Source: Mucilaginibacter gossypii
Lineage (GTDB): Bacteria; Bacteroidota; Bacteroidia; Sphingobacteriales; Sphingobacteriaceae
DNA length: 64,000 nucleotides
Direction of reading: 5' to 3'
Assembly: GCF_900100945.1 (NCBI RefSeq)
Contig: NZ_FNCG01000015.1
Span: 62,001 to 126,000, forward strand
Both the position numbers and the translations under genes were made by a program. A model generated the notes under the pieces. The model did no database searches. It saw only the letters and a list, made by a program, of their open reading frames with translations, and had not been told where the DNA came from. The first letter of the stretch is position 1. Every line of letters begins with the position of its first letter. This document shows positions 7,981-16,757 of the stretch, piece by piece.

Positions 7981-8191
7981 TTAACCCTCCATTCGCTTAA
8001 AAAAGCGGTTAATTTTTGTGCGGTTAATAAAATTTTAGTCCAATTAACCCCTTTTTTAACCCTTGTTTTAATACCACCCGCTATATCATTGCTGTGCCAA
8101 ATGGAAAGCATGATATGTATTGAACGGGTTTAACCATCCCTGTTTAATGGTTTTTGCTTCCCTTTTGGCAAGAGTTATAAACCCATTAACC
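7981..8191. promoter_or_regulatory. Cluster of seven GGTTAA/TTAACC boxes upstream of susC
   Basis: GGTTAA or its complement occurs at 7981, 8007, 8022, 8044, 8056, 8130 and 8186 within 211 bp of otherwise non-coding DNA. The first five are 12-26 bp apart in mixed orientation. Such a density is far above chance for a hexamer and suggests binding sites for a regulator of the glycan locus. Upstream, 7949-7969 is a small hairpin (CTACCGC / GCGGTAG). No clear TAnnTTTG promoter was found here. Confidence 0.4.
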
Positions 8192-8199
8192 AATTATTT

Positions 8200-11100
8200 A
8201 TGTACGAAAATTTTACCAATTTGGATGGGTGCCATCGCATCCGTTATCGTGCTAAAATTAAAGGGATGCTTCAATGCTGCATAACCGCCCTTTTATTTTT
8301 AGCCATGTGGACTTCGGCTTTTGCTCAGGGCAGCAAAATAACCGGTGTAGTAAATGACGAGCATGGGCAGCCACTGCCCGGTGTAAGCGTTAAGCTTAAA
8401 GGTACGCCTAACGGTACAACTACTAATGTTAACGGCCAGTTTAACATCAATGCCGAACCAAGCCAAACGCTGGTTTTCACTTTCCTGGGTTACGTTGCAC
8501 AGGAAGTAAATGTAGGTAATCAGAAAAGCATCACCATTAAGCTACAGCCAAACGCCACCAGCATGAACGAGGTGGTTGTGGTAGGCTATGGCACCCAGCG
8601 TAAAGCAACGGTGACCGGATCAGTTGCATCAGTTACCAACAGCGAAATCGTGACTACCAAAAACGAGAATGTGCTGAATATGCTTGCCGGTAAAGTGGCT
8701 GGTGTACGGATCACCCAAAACACATCTGAGCCGGGTTCATTCAGCAATGCTTTTGATATCCGTGGCTTTGGTAACCCGTTGGTGGTTATTGACGGGATTC
8801 CCCGCGATAACATCAGCCGCCTTGACCCTAACGATATCGAAAGTGTTTCAGTACTGAAAGATGCATCTGCTGCTATTTACGGTGTACGTGCTGCAAACGG
8901 CGTGGTTATTGTAACTACTAAGAAAGGTAAAAAAGGTGCGGTTGACCTTAATTATTCAGGTACCTATGGCTGGCAGATTCCATCCTACATGCCAAAACCT
9001 GTTGGCGCTGTTGATTTCATGACCCTGGTTAACGAGCAGTTGCTGCACAACGTAAACGGTGGACAAGTGAAATATACCGATGCCGATTTTGCCGCTTATA
9101 AAAACGGTTCAAAGACCAGTACCGATTGGTATAGCCCTGTTTTTGCTAACAGCGCTCCCCAGCAACAGCATAACCTGAATGCAACAGGCGGTACCGATAA
9201 CAGCAGCTATTTTGTTAGTATGGGTATCACTGATCAGGACGGCTTTTTCAAAAGCGGCGACCTGAACTACAAAAAATACAACCTGCGCTCAAACCTTACC
9301 ACCAAAATCAATAAAAACCTAACCATTGATGTAAACCTGAGCGGCACCATCGAACAAAAAAATCAACCTTACCAGGATGCCTGGTGGATCATCCGCTCAT
9401 TCTGGAGGCAGGTTCCTACTCAAAGTATCTATGCCAACAACAATCCGGCTTACCTGAATAATGGCGAGGTTGATGGTTCAAACCCTGTTGCAATGGCCGA
9501 TGCCAATGTTGATGGTTATAAACAAATCGCCAACAAATGGTTACAATCTTCGGTATCTGCAACGTACAATGTGCCTTTTGTACCGGGTTTAAGTGCTAAG
9601 GGCTTGTATAACTACGATTACTATTTCTCAAGTAATAAAATTTATCAGCGCTCATATAACCAGTATAACTATGACGCTAACAGCAATTCTTATCAGGCAA
9701 TAGCTAACCAAACACCAGGTTCACTCACACGCCAGTTTTATGAAAAGCCAAGTACCTTAATGCAGCTTTCATTAAATTACGCTAAGCAGTTTAAAGGGGG
9801 GCACAACATTAGTGCATTAGCGCTTTATGAAGAAGGTGAACAAAAAGGAGATAACTTTAATGCACAACGTCAGCTATCGCTTCCAGTTGATCAGCTATCG
9901 GCGGGTAACGCTTTAAATCAAACTGCAACGGTTGATGGCGGCTGGCCTTATGACTATGTAAACAAATCATTTGTTGGTCGTGTAAACTACGATTACAAAT
10001 CTAAATATCTGGTTGAGTTTAGCTTCAGGGATGATGGCAGTTCCAAAAATTCTCCGCTTAAGCGTTGGGGCTTTTTCCCGGGTGCATCGGCAGGTTGGAG
10101 AATCTCACAGGAAAACTTCTGGAAAAATACATCAGCTCTTTCTTTTATCGACGACCTGAAGATCCGTTTATCATATGCTAAACTGGGTGATGACGCCGGT
10201 CTTAACGCTTACCAATATCTTACCGGTTATAACTACCCTGCCACAGGTGACAATAACAGATTGCCTCCGGGATCAGTGTTTGACGGTACTTTTGTTAACG
10301 GCGCACAAAGCCGTGGCATCGCCAATCCTTATATTTTCTGGTATGTTGCTAAAACTTATAACGCAGGTATCGACTTACAGGCCTGGAACGGTTTGTTAGG
10401 CTTAACTGTTGATGCCTTCAGGCGCGACAGAAGCGGCTTGCTTGATACCCGTGCCGATAACCTGCCGGGTGTTGTAGGTGCCGGTTTACCACAGGAAAAC
10501 CTTAATAGCGACCGTGCCCAGGGTTTTGATATCGAAATAAATCATCGTTACCACATTGGCAGCTTTAACTATTTTGTTAAAGGTACATTCGGTTATACCC
10601 GTACACAATGGATCAGCAAGGTTCACTCTGCTTATGGTAACTCACAGCTTAACTGGCATAACAATAACGACAATCGTTACAATAACATATTCTGGGGTTA
10701 CGGAGCTAACGGCCAGTTCCAGAATTACCAGCAGATCCTGAACAGCCCGCAGTTTGTATCACGTAACACAGTAGTTGGTGACTACATTTTGCAGGATTGG
10801 AACGGTGATGGTGTGATCAACGATCAGGACGTACACCCGATAGCACAAAACGTAAGTAACAACAACTACAGCGTACCTTCAACTACATTTGGTTTAACAC
10901 TGGGCGGTTCATACAAAGGTTTTGATATCAATACCGTATGGCAAGGTGCTACAGGCATCAACGTATCATACATTGAGCAATTAAATATCCCGTTATGGGG
11001 TGGCGGTAGCGCCTTGGGTATGTTTATGGACAGGTACCATCCAACCGATCCTAAAGCCGATCCTTATGATCCAAACACTGTTTGGACTCCGGGTACTTTT

Positions 11101-11373
11101 GCGCTTACCGGTACAACAGCTAACACCAACTCACTGTCAAACATTCACAGCGCAGCTTATGTAAGGTTGAAATCTGCCGAGATTGGCTACAGTATCCCTG
11201 CCGCAGCCGCTAAAAAGGTGGGTATTAAAGGTGCAAGGATCTTTGTTAACGGGTACAATATTTTAACCATTACAGGTTTGAAATACCTTGACCCTGAGCA
11301 CCCATCGGCCAACTACGGCTATTTATACCCCTTAGATAAAATTTATTCAATCGGTGTAAATGTTAAACTATAA
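8200..11373 (+). CDS. SusC/RagA family TonB-linked outer-membrane transporter
   Basis: 1057 residues. After a long leader and hydrophobic signal (LFLAMWTSAFAQ) comes a carboxypeptidase-regulatory-like domain (about 45-120; ITGVVNDEHGQPLPGVSVKL), the SusC-type box EVVVVGYGTQRKATVTG, a plug domain (RGFGNPLVVIDGIPRD, SVLKDASAAIYGVRAANGV) and a 22-strand type barrel to the C-terminus (YSIGVNVKL). SusC proteins import oligosaccharides across the outer membrane with TonB energy, gated by the SusD lipoprotein encoded next. The early ATG is kept because SusC proteins of Sphingobacteriaceae often begin with a similar MYxNxT leader. The downstream GH92 enzyme points to mannose-containing glycans. Confidence 0.95.
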   Translation: MYENFTNLDGCHRIRYRAKIKGMLQCCITALLFLAMWTSAFAQGSKITGVVNDEHGQPLPGVSVKLKGTPNGTTTNVNGQFNINAEPSQTLVFTFLGYVAQEVNVGNQKSITIKLQPNATSMNEVVVVGYGTQRKATVTGSVASVTNSEIVTTKNENVLNMLAGKVAGVRITQNTSEPGSFSNAFDIRGFGNPLVVIDGIPRDNISRLDPNDIESVSVLKDASAAIYGVRAANGVVIVTTKKGKKGAVDLNYSGTYGWQIPSYMPKPVGAVDFMTLVNEQLLHNVNGGQVKYTDADFAAYKNGSKTSTDWYSPVFANSAPQQQHNLNATGGTDNSSYFVSMGITDQDGFFKSGDLNYKKYNLRSNLTTKINKNLTIDVNLSGTIEQKNQPYQDAWWIIRSFWRQVPTQSIYANNNPAYLNNGEVDGSNPVAMADANVDGYKQIANKWLQSSVSATYNVPFVPGLSAKGLYNYDYYFSSNKIYQRSYNQYNYDANSNSYQAIANQTPGSLTRQFYEKPSTLMQLSLNYAKQFKGGHNISALALYEEGEQKGDNFNAQRQLSLPVDQLSAGNALNQTATVDGGWPYDYVNKSFVGRVNYDYKSKYLVEFSFRDDGSSKNSPLKRWGFFPGASAGWRISQENFWKNTSALSFIDDLKIRLSYAKLGDDAGLNAYQYLTGYNYPATGDNNRLPPGSVFDGTFVNGAQSRGIANPYIFWYVAKTYNAGIDLQAWNGLLGLTVDAFRRDRSGLLDTRADNLPGVVGAGLPQENLNSDRAQGFDIEINHRYHIGSFNYFVKGTFGYTRTQWISKVHSAYGNSQLNWHNNNDNRYNNIFWGYGANGQFQNYQQILNSPQFVSRNTVVGDYILQDWNGDGVINDQDVHPIAQNVSNNNYSVPSTTFGLTLGGSYKGFDINTVWQGATGINVSYIEQLNIPLWGGGSALGMFMDRYHPTDPKADPYDPNTVWTPGTFALTGTTANTNSLSNIHSAAYVRLKSAEIGYSIPAAAAKKVGIKGARIFVNGYNILTITGLKYLDPEHPSANYGYLYPLDKIYSIGVNVKL

Positions 11374-11386
11374 TCCATTACAGATC

Positions 11387-13297
11387 ATGAAAAAATACAC
11401 ATATACGATATTGGCTTTTTTACTTTGCTGGACAACGGCATGTAAAAAGCTGGATACCCTGCCCCCAAGCATTGTTAAGGACGATGACGTTTTTGCAACC
11501 GCCGCGGGTATTCAGGCCTACATGTCACGCATGTACAGCGAATTGCCTATTGAAGACTTCAGATATTCGCCCGAAAGAGGCTTGAATATGTTCTGGATCA
11601 TCAGCCCTACAAGTGCCACAACCGGCGAGGCTTTAAGCCGCGACCAGAATGGATCAATGCAGGAAAATACAGGCCTTTCAACCTGGGGCGATTGCTACAG
11701 GGTTATCAGGGATGCCAACTATTTTGCAGAAACCCTGCCTAAATATGCAAGTAACTTTACCAGCGACCAGGTAAATAACTGGTTGGGTGAAGCAAGGTTT
11801 GTGCGTGCGGCTACTTACTTCGCACTGGTTAAACGTTACGGTGGTGTACCACTTGTTGATAAAGTGCTTAACTACCCGGAGCAAAGTATTGAAGAATTAA
11901 AAATCCCCCGCTCGTCTGAAGAAAAGATCTATGATTTTATCGGTACCGATCTGGATTATGCCTACACTAACCTTCCCGAAACTAATCAGGCAGGCAGGGC
12001 CAGCAAATATGCAGCTGCCGGTTTCAAATCAAGGGCAATGCTTTATGCCGGTACAATAGCCAAATACAACCAGATCACATTGGTTGATGGCGGCGGTAAC
12101 AGGCTTTGCGGTATCCCTGCGGCAAAAGCGGTTACTTACTTTAAAGCAGCTTATGACGCCGCGGCATTACTTGATGGTAAATACAGCTTATACAAAAAAG
12201 CATGGGCTGCAGGCGATAAAAATGCGCAGTACCTAAACTACGTGAATATGTTTTTTGATGCATCAAGCCCTGAAAACATATTTGTTCGCCAGTATCACTA
12301 TCCTGAATCGGTACATGGTTATGATGCCTATAATGTGCCACGCCAGTTGATGGGTGCTAATGGTTACTCATCCGAAGTTAACCCTACGCTGGATTTTGTG
12401 GAGCTGTTTGACGGCTTCCCTAAAAATGCTGATGGTACCATCAAAACCACAACGGGTGGAAAATACGATCTGTACACCAACACTGTGGACATATTTGCCA
12501 ATGCCGAACCAAGGCTAAGGGCAACCGTAGTTTTGCCGGGTGATGTAATGAAAGGTGTAAGCATTGAAATTCGTAGGGGGATTTATACTGGTCCTACAGC
12601 AGGTGGAATCAGTCCGCTGTTGCCTGCAGGTTCAACTGCTCATTATCCAACTGATAACATTGTGCAATCGGCAAATGCCAGCCAAACGCCATATAAATTG
12701 CCAAACGGCACAACCATGAACCCTGCCGGCTTAAGCGGTTATTTCACCGGAGATGGTACCAATTCTGTTTCCGGGTTCTCTATCCGTAAATATATCGTAC
12801 CGGATAAACCAACATCTGAAGTGTTGGAAAACCGATCTGATCAAACCTGGATCGAATTACGTTATGCCGAGGTATTACTTAACCGTGCCGAAGCTGCTGT
12901 AGAGCTGAACGCATTGGGCCAATCAGATAAAAGCTATTTACAAGATGCCTTTACCCAGATTAACGCTATTCGTGAGCGTGCTGGTGCCGACCTGTTAACC
13001 GGTACTGCCGACCTAAGCATTAACGTGGTACGTAAAGAACGCAAAAAAGAGCTTGGTTTTGAAAACAAACAATACTGGGATATGCGCCGCTGGAGGGTTG
13101 CTGATAAAGAACAAAACAGTACTATTTACCGCACGCTTATGCCTTTCTATTCGGCCAATGATGGTAAGTATTTCTTTGATGCCCGTTTAGACGAACGTAA
13201 CTCAAGGTACACTTTTGACGTGCGCTGGTACTACGAGCAGATTCCACAGGGCGAGATCCAGAAAAGCCAGAATTTAATTCAAAATCCGGGTTATTAA
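11387..13297 (+). CDS. SusD/RagB family nutrient-binding outer-membrane lipoprotein
   Basis: 636 residues. It begins MKKYTYTILAFLLCWTTACKK, a lipoprotein signal with its Cys near residue 19. SusD features include LDTLPPS after the signal, WLGEARFVRAATYFALVKRY (TPR-like helix), ELRYAEVLLNRAEAAVELNA, INAIRERAGAD and RKERKKELGFENKQYWDMRR, the signature near the C-terminus. It binds oligosaccharide at the cell surface and caps the SusC barrel. The ATG at 11387 gives a proper lipoprotein signal; an earlier in-frame start would overlap susC. It lies 13 nt after susC and 13 nt before the DUF3823 gene, so one operon. Confidence 0.95.
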   Translation: MKKYTYTILAFLLCWTTACKKLDTLPPSIVKDDDVFATAAGIQAYMSRMYSELPIEDFRYSPERGLNMFWIISPTSATTGEALSRDQNGSMQENTGLSTWGDCYRVIRDANYFAETLPKYASNFTSDQVNNWLGEARFVRAATYFALVKRYGGVPLVDKVLNYPEQSIEELKIPRSSEEKIYDFIGTDLDYAYTNLPETNQAGRASKYAAAGFKSRAMLYAGTIAKYNQITLVDGGGNRLCGIPAAKAVTYFKAAYDAAALLDGKYSLYKKAWAAGDKNAQYLNYVNMFFDASSPENIFVRQYHYPESVHGYDAYNVPRQLMGANGYSSEVNPTLDFVELFDGFPKNADGTIKTTTGGKYDLYTNTVDIFANAEPRLRATVVLPGDVMKGVSIEIRRGIYTGPTAGGISPLLPAGSTAHYPTDNIVQSANASQTPYKLPNGTTMNPAGLSGYFTGDGTNSVSGFSIRKYIVPDKPTSEVLENRSDQTWIELRYAEVLLNRAEAAVELNALGQSDKSYLQDAFTQINAIRERAGADLLTGTADLSINVVRKERKKELGFENKQYWDMRRWRVADKEQNSTIYRTLMPFYSANDGKYFFDARLDERNSRYTFDVRWYYEQIPQGEIQKSQNLIQNPGY

Positions 13298-13310
13298 TTT
13301 TAAGAGAGAG

Positions 13311-14060
13311 ATGAAAAAACTATTTTATAGCATAGCATTAAGTGTATTGGTTGCTGCAGGCAGCTCATGCAAAAAGGTTGATAATTATGCCGCTCCCAAT
13401 GTTACCCTAAAGGGTACCGTAACCGATGCTGGTAATGGTAAAAGCCTGCAAACAGAGCAAGGTTCCGGCACCCGGATCAAATTATTGGAGATAAGCTGGA
13501 GCGCTAACCCAACCCCTTTTTATATATCCTCATTTCAGGATGGTACTTATCAAAACACCAAACTGTTTGCAGGTAAAAATGTAATTTCGGCCGAGGGCGC
13601 TTTTGTGCCATTGGTGCAGGTTGATAATACCGGCAAAACCATTGTTGATAAAAGCCAAACGGTTGATGTTAAAGATGTAACCACCGTAAACTTTTCGGTT
13701 GAGCCATTTTTGCGGATAGAGTGGGTTGGCGATCCTGTTTTAAATGCTGATGGCACCATAACTACCAGCTTTAAAGTTACCCGGGGTACTGCCGATCCTA
13801 ATTTTCAGCAAAACGTAAGTGATGTGGCTGTATTTGTTAATTCAAACAATTACGTAGGCAATAATAACTACGATAACCGCTACACACCTAAGCTGGGCGG
13901 TAATGATGCAAATAACTCGGTTGGTAAAACTCTTAGTCTTACCACACTTGGTGGTGCATTGCCGGGTAAAAGGAGTTATTTCATCCGCGTAGGTGCAAGG
14001 GTTTCCTATGGCCTTAATTATTATAACTATACCGACGTTAAGGAGGTAAAGGTTCCGTAA
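13311..14060 (+). CDS. DUF3823 surface lipoprotein of the Sus locus
   Basis: 249 residues with a lipoprotein signal (LVAAGSSCKK, Cys near 20). The first domain, about 35-130 (NVTLKGTVTDAGNGKSLQTE, FAGKNVISAEGAFVPL), is the DUF3823 beta-sandwich, and a second beta domain follows (LRIEWVGDPVLNADG, VSDVAVFVNSNNYVG). DUF3823 proteins follow SusD in many Bacteroidota loci and are thought to be additional surface glycan-binding proteins. Its start is 13 nt after susD and a terminator-like hairpin follows, so it closes the core Sus operon. Confidence 0.85.
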   Translation: MKKLFYSIALSVLVAAGSSCKKVDNYAAPNVTLKGTVTDAGNGKSLQTEQGSGTRIKLLEISWSANPTPFYISSFQDGTYQNTKLFAGKNVISAEGAFVPLVQVDNTGKTIVDKSQTVDVKDVTTVNFSVEPFLRIEWVGDPVLNADGTITTSFKVTRGTADPNFQQNVSDVAVFVNSNNYVGNNNYDNRYTPKLGGNDANNSVGKTLSLTTLGGALPGKRSYFIRVGARVSYGLNYYNYTDVKEVKVP

Positions 14061-14074
14061 AAAGAAATAAATAC

Positions 14075-14120
14075 CTGTGTGAGGGGGGAGCCGGCAACGG
14101 TTCCTTCCAACACAGTTTTA
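14075..14120 (+). terminator. Imperfect hairpin after the DUF3823 gene
   Basis: CTGTGT at 14075-14080 pairs with ACACAG ending at 14115, with further G/C pairing around a GCAA loop and TTTTA after it. It may terminate or attenuate transcription between the Sus genes and the hydrolase genes. Confidence 0.45.
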
Positions 14121-14236
14121 TAAAATATAACATCGCTAAGCCAATAGTACTTTTCGCAAGTCAAAGTCTTGTTTTTTGACTTTCAACTAAAGACTGGGGA
14201 TTGAAGACTGAACGGCATTATTATTAAAACTACATT

Positions 14237-16423
14237 ATGAAGAATACGCTGCTTTTTTGTTGTGGACTTGCCCTTGCTGCCAGCGCCTATGCGCAGGATT
14301 CTAACCCTAAACCGGCTTCCCTGAAAGAGAAAACTGCTTTTCAAACCAGCAGTCCCTGGAGGCCCGAAATTGATGTACGATCGGACATTGCCATTGTTTA
14401 TGGTACCAACGATCATCCAAACATGACCTTTGAGCAACGCGTTAAATCATGGCGCGACCGTGGCTATGACGTAAATTTCATGACCGGCATTGCCTGGGGC
14501 GATTACAAAGATTACTTTTTAGGTAAATGGGATGGTAAAAACCACCTTGGCGTAGGGCAGGTAACTCAAAGAGGCGATACAATTTTCCACGGGAAGGATA
14601 TGCCTTATGTTGTGCCCGATGATTCGTTTATCGAATACATGAAAACCGCCGTAGTTAAACGGGTGATAGACGTTGGTATCACCAACATTTTTTTAGAAGA
14701 ACCAGAGTTTTGGGCCCGTGCCGGGTATAGCGCCGGCTTCAAAAACCAATGGCAAAAATATTACGGCTTCCCATGGAAACCGCAGGACGCATCTCCTGAA
14801 AATACTTACTTATCAAACAAGCTAAAGTACAATCTGTATTATGAAACTATAAAACAGGTATCATCATACGCCAAAGAGTACGGCAAAAGCAAAGGCATGA
14901 ACATTAAGGTGTTCATTGCTACACACTCACTGGTAAACTATTCATCATGGCAAATTGTTAGTCCGGAGGCAAGCCTGGCTTCGTTACCGGGTATCGACGG
15001 ATATATTGCCCAGGTATGGACAGGTACTTCGCGTGAGCCTACGTATTTTAACGGCGAAAGAAAAGAGCGTGTATTTGAGAATGCCTTTCTTGAATATGGT
15101 TCGGTAGTATCCATGACGGCCCCAACCGGGAGGAAAGTATTTTTCCTCACCGACCCGATTGAAGACCGTGTACACGACTGGAGCGATTACAAACGCAACT
15201 ACCAGGCTACCTTTACCGCTAAACTGTTATACCCTATGGTTGCCGATTACGAGGTAATGCCATGGCCCGAAAGGATCTATACGCACCCCTACCCGGTATT
15301 GGGTACTAATGAAAAAACACTGATCCCCCAGTTTTACTCAACCCAGATGCAGATCATGGTGAACGCGCTGAACGATATGCCTGTTTCAACCAACAAAGTA
15401 TCTGGTGTTAATGGAATCGGTGTGCTGATGAGCAATACACTGATGTTCCAGCGTTTCCCTACACATAACGGCTTTGAAGATCCGCAGTTCTCTAACTTCT
15501 ATGGTCAAACGCTGCCACTGGTAAAGCGCGGTGTGCCGGTACAAACCGTACACATGGAAAACCTGGGTTATGCCGCATCGCTTAAGGATATTAAGGTTTT
15601 GGTGATGAGCTATTCGAACATGAAACCTGTATCAGCCGAAGTTCACGAGCAACTGGCTGCCTGGGTTAAACAGGGCGGTGTATTGATTTATGTTGGCAGG
15701 GATGATGACCCTTACCAATCGGTAATGGAATGGTGGGATACCAAAGGCAATAATTTTAAAGCGCCATCACAGCACCTGTTTAAACTGCTGGGTATAAACT
15801 CAACCGGGAATGATCAGCGTTTTGCTGTTGGCAAAGGTACGGTTTATGTACTGAGGCAAAACCCCAAAGAGTATGTAATGCAGGCTAATAATGATGATAA
15901 TTTCATCAAAACTGTAAAGCAAGCTTATGAAAAAGATGCCGATGGTGGTAAGCTAAAATTTAAAAATAGCATGTACCTGGAGCGTGGTCCGTATGATATT
16001 ATTTCGGTAATGGATGAAAATGCCGATAGCAAGCCATATATGGTAAAGGGCCCGGTTATCGATCTGTTCGATCCGCAATTGCCGGTACTCGCCGAAAAAA
16101 CGATCAATCCAAATGAGCAAGCCTTATTGTATGTAGTTAAGCGTGTTGCGGATAAAAAACAACCACAAGTATTAGCTTCGGCCTCAAGGGTTTATGATGA
16201 GGTTATAACGGAAAACAGCTACAGTTTTGTAGCCAAAAGCCCGATTAATACATTAAACAGCGCCCGGATCTTATTGCCGGCGCAACCGAAAGAAACAGTA
16301 GTTACCGATAATACAGGAAAAACCATAGCTGATGTAAAATCCTCGTGGGATAAATCATCAAAAACCTTGTACCTGGGCTTTGCCAACAGTCCCGAGGGTA
16401 TTAAGGTGAGCATTAAATGGTAA
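14237..16423 (+). CDS. Uncharacterised secreted glycoside-hydrolase-like protein
   Basis: 728 residues with a signal peptide ending ALAASAYAQ. I do not recognise a defined family. Residues about 45-390 read like a TIM barrel: FEQRVKSWRDRGYDVNFMTG, RVIDVGITNIFLEEPEFWAR (possible catalytic Glu), IDGYIAQVWTG, GRKVFFLTDPIEDR. Residues about 395-570 look like a class I glutamine-amidotransferase-type fold (DIKVLVMSYSNMKPVSAEVH, LAAWVKQGGVLIYVGRDDDP), followed by a C-terminal beta domain. That order resembles clan GH-A beta-galactosidases of the GH42 type. Its place between the Sus genes and a GH92 mannosidase supports a role in cleaving the same glycan, but catalytic residues and substrate are inferred. 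Confidence 0.6.
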   Translation: MKNTLLFCCGLALAASAYAQDSNPKPASLKEKTAFQTSSPWRPEIDVRSDIAIVYGTNDHPNMTFEQRVKSWRDRGYDVNFMTGIAWGDYKDYFLGKWDGKNHLGVGQVTQRGDTIFHGKDMPYVVPDDSFIEYMKTAVVKRVIDVGITNIFLEEPEFWARAGYSAGFKNQWQKYYGFPWKPQDASPENTYLSNKLKYNLYYETIKQVSSYAKEYGKSKGMNIKVFIATHSLVNYSSWQIVSPEASLASLPGIDGYIAQVWTGTSREPTYFNGERKERVFENAFLEYGSVVSMTAPTGRKVFFLTDPIEDRVHDWSDYKRNYQATFTAKLLYPMVADYEVMPWPERIYTHPYPVLGTNEKTLIPQFYSTQMQIMVNALNDMPVSTNKVSGVNGIGVLMSNTLMFQRFPTHNGFEDPQFSNFYGQTLPLVKRGVPVQTVHMENLGYAASLKDIKVLVMSYSNMKPVSAEVHEQLAAWVKQGGVLIYVGRDDDPYQSVMEWWDTKGNNFKAPSQHLFKLLGINSTGNDQRFAVGKGTVYVLRQNPKEYVMQANNDDNFIKTVKQAYEKDADGGKLKFKNSMYLERGPYDIISVMDENADSKPYMVKGPVIDLFDPQLPVLAEKTINPNEQALLYVVKRVADKKQPQVLASASRVYDEVITENSYSFVAKSPINTLNSARILLPAQPKETVVTDNTGKTIADVKSSWDKSSKTLYLGFANSPEGIKVSIKW

Positions 16424-16454
16424 AAGAGTCTTTTTGAGAGAGAGTTGATTTATG

Positions 16455-16491
16455 CTTCCGTACGCGAAATCTCGCGTGCGGAAGTTTTTTT
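16455..16491 (+). terminator. Strong intrinsic terminator
   Basis: CTTCCGTACGCGA pairs with TCGCGTGCGGAAG (one G-T wobble) around AATC, followed by seven T. It ends the transcript of the 728-residue protein, so the GH92 gene probably has its own promoter. Confidence 0.85.
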
Positions 16492-16562
16492 GAAAAGAGA
16501 TTCCGTAATTCGCTCAAAAAATTTGTCCTTGTGTTGATAACGGCTATTCGGAAGATTTTTTA

Positions 16563-16680
16563 ATTCCCTCCCTTGGGAGGGGTGCGGTGGAAAGTGTTGT
16601 GGCGGGGAGGGGTTTGTAGGCTTTGCTAATGAATATGCATGGTGATTAACCCCTCCTTACACCCTCCCGAGGGAGGGAAT
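16563..16680. repeat. Imperfect palindromic intergenic element
   Basis: The ends ATTCCCTCCCTTGGGAGGG and its near inverse ending GAGGGAGGGAAT flank about 80 bp of unrelated sequence. Short CCCTCCC/GGGAGGG palindromes of the same style occur at 5431-5450 and 19040-19068. Non-coding; it occupies most of the 334-bp gap before the GH92 gene, in which I see no further gene. Confidence 0.65.
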
Positions 16681-16757
16681 CGCGCAATCCCCGTTTTAAA
16701 TTTCTTTGAGTACCGATAATACTGTATTGATTTGAAAATAAAGTCCCCAAATAACAA

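Noticed and set aside
14160..14225. Repeated TGACTTT/AAAGACT words before the 728-residue gene
   Set aside because: Low-complexity intergenic text without consistent spacing or symmetry; no regulatory claim can be supported.
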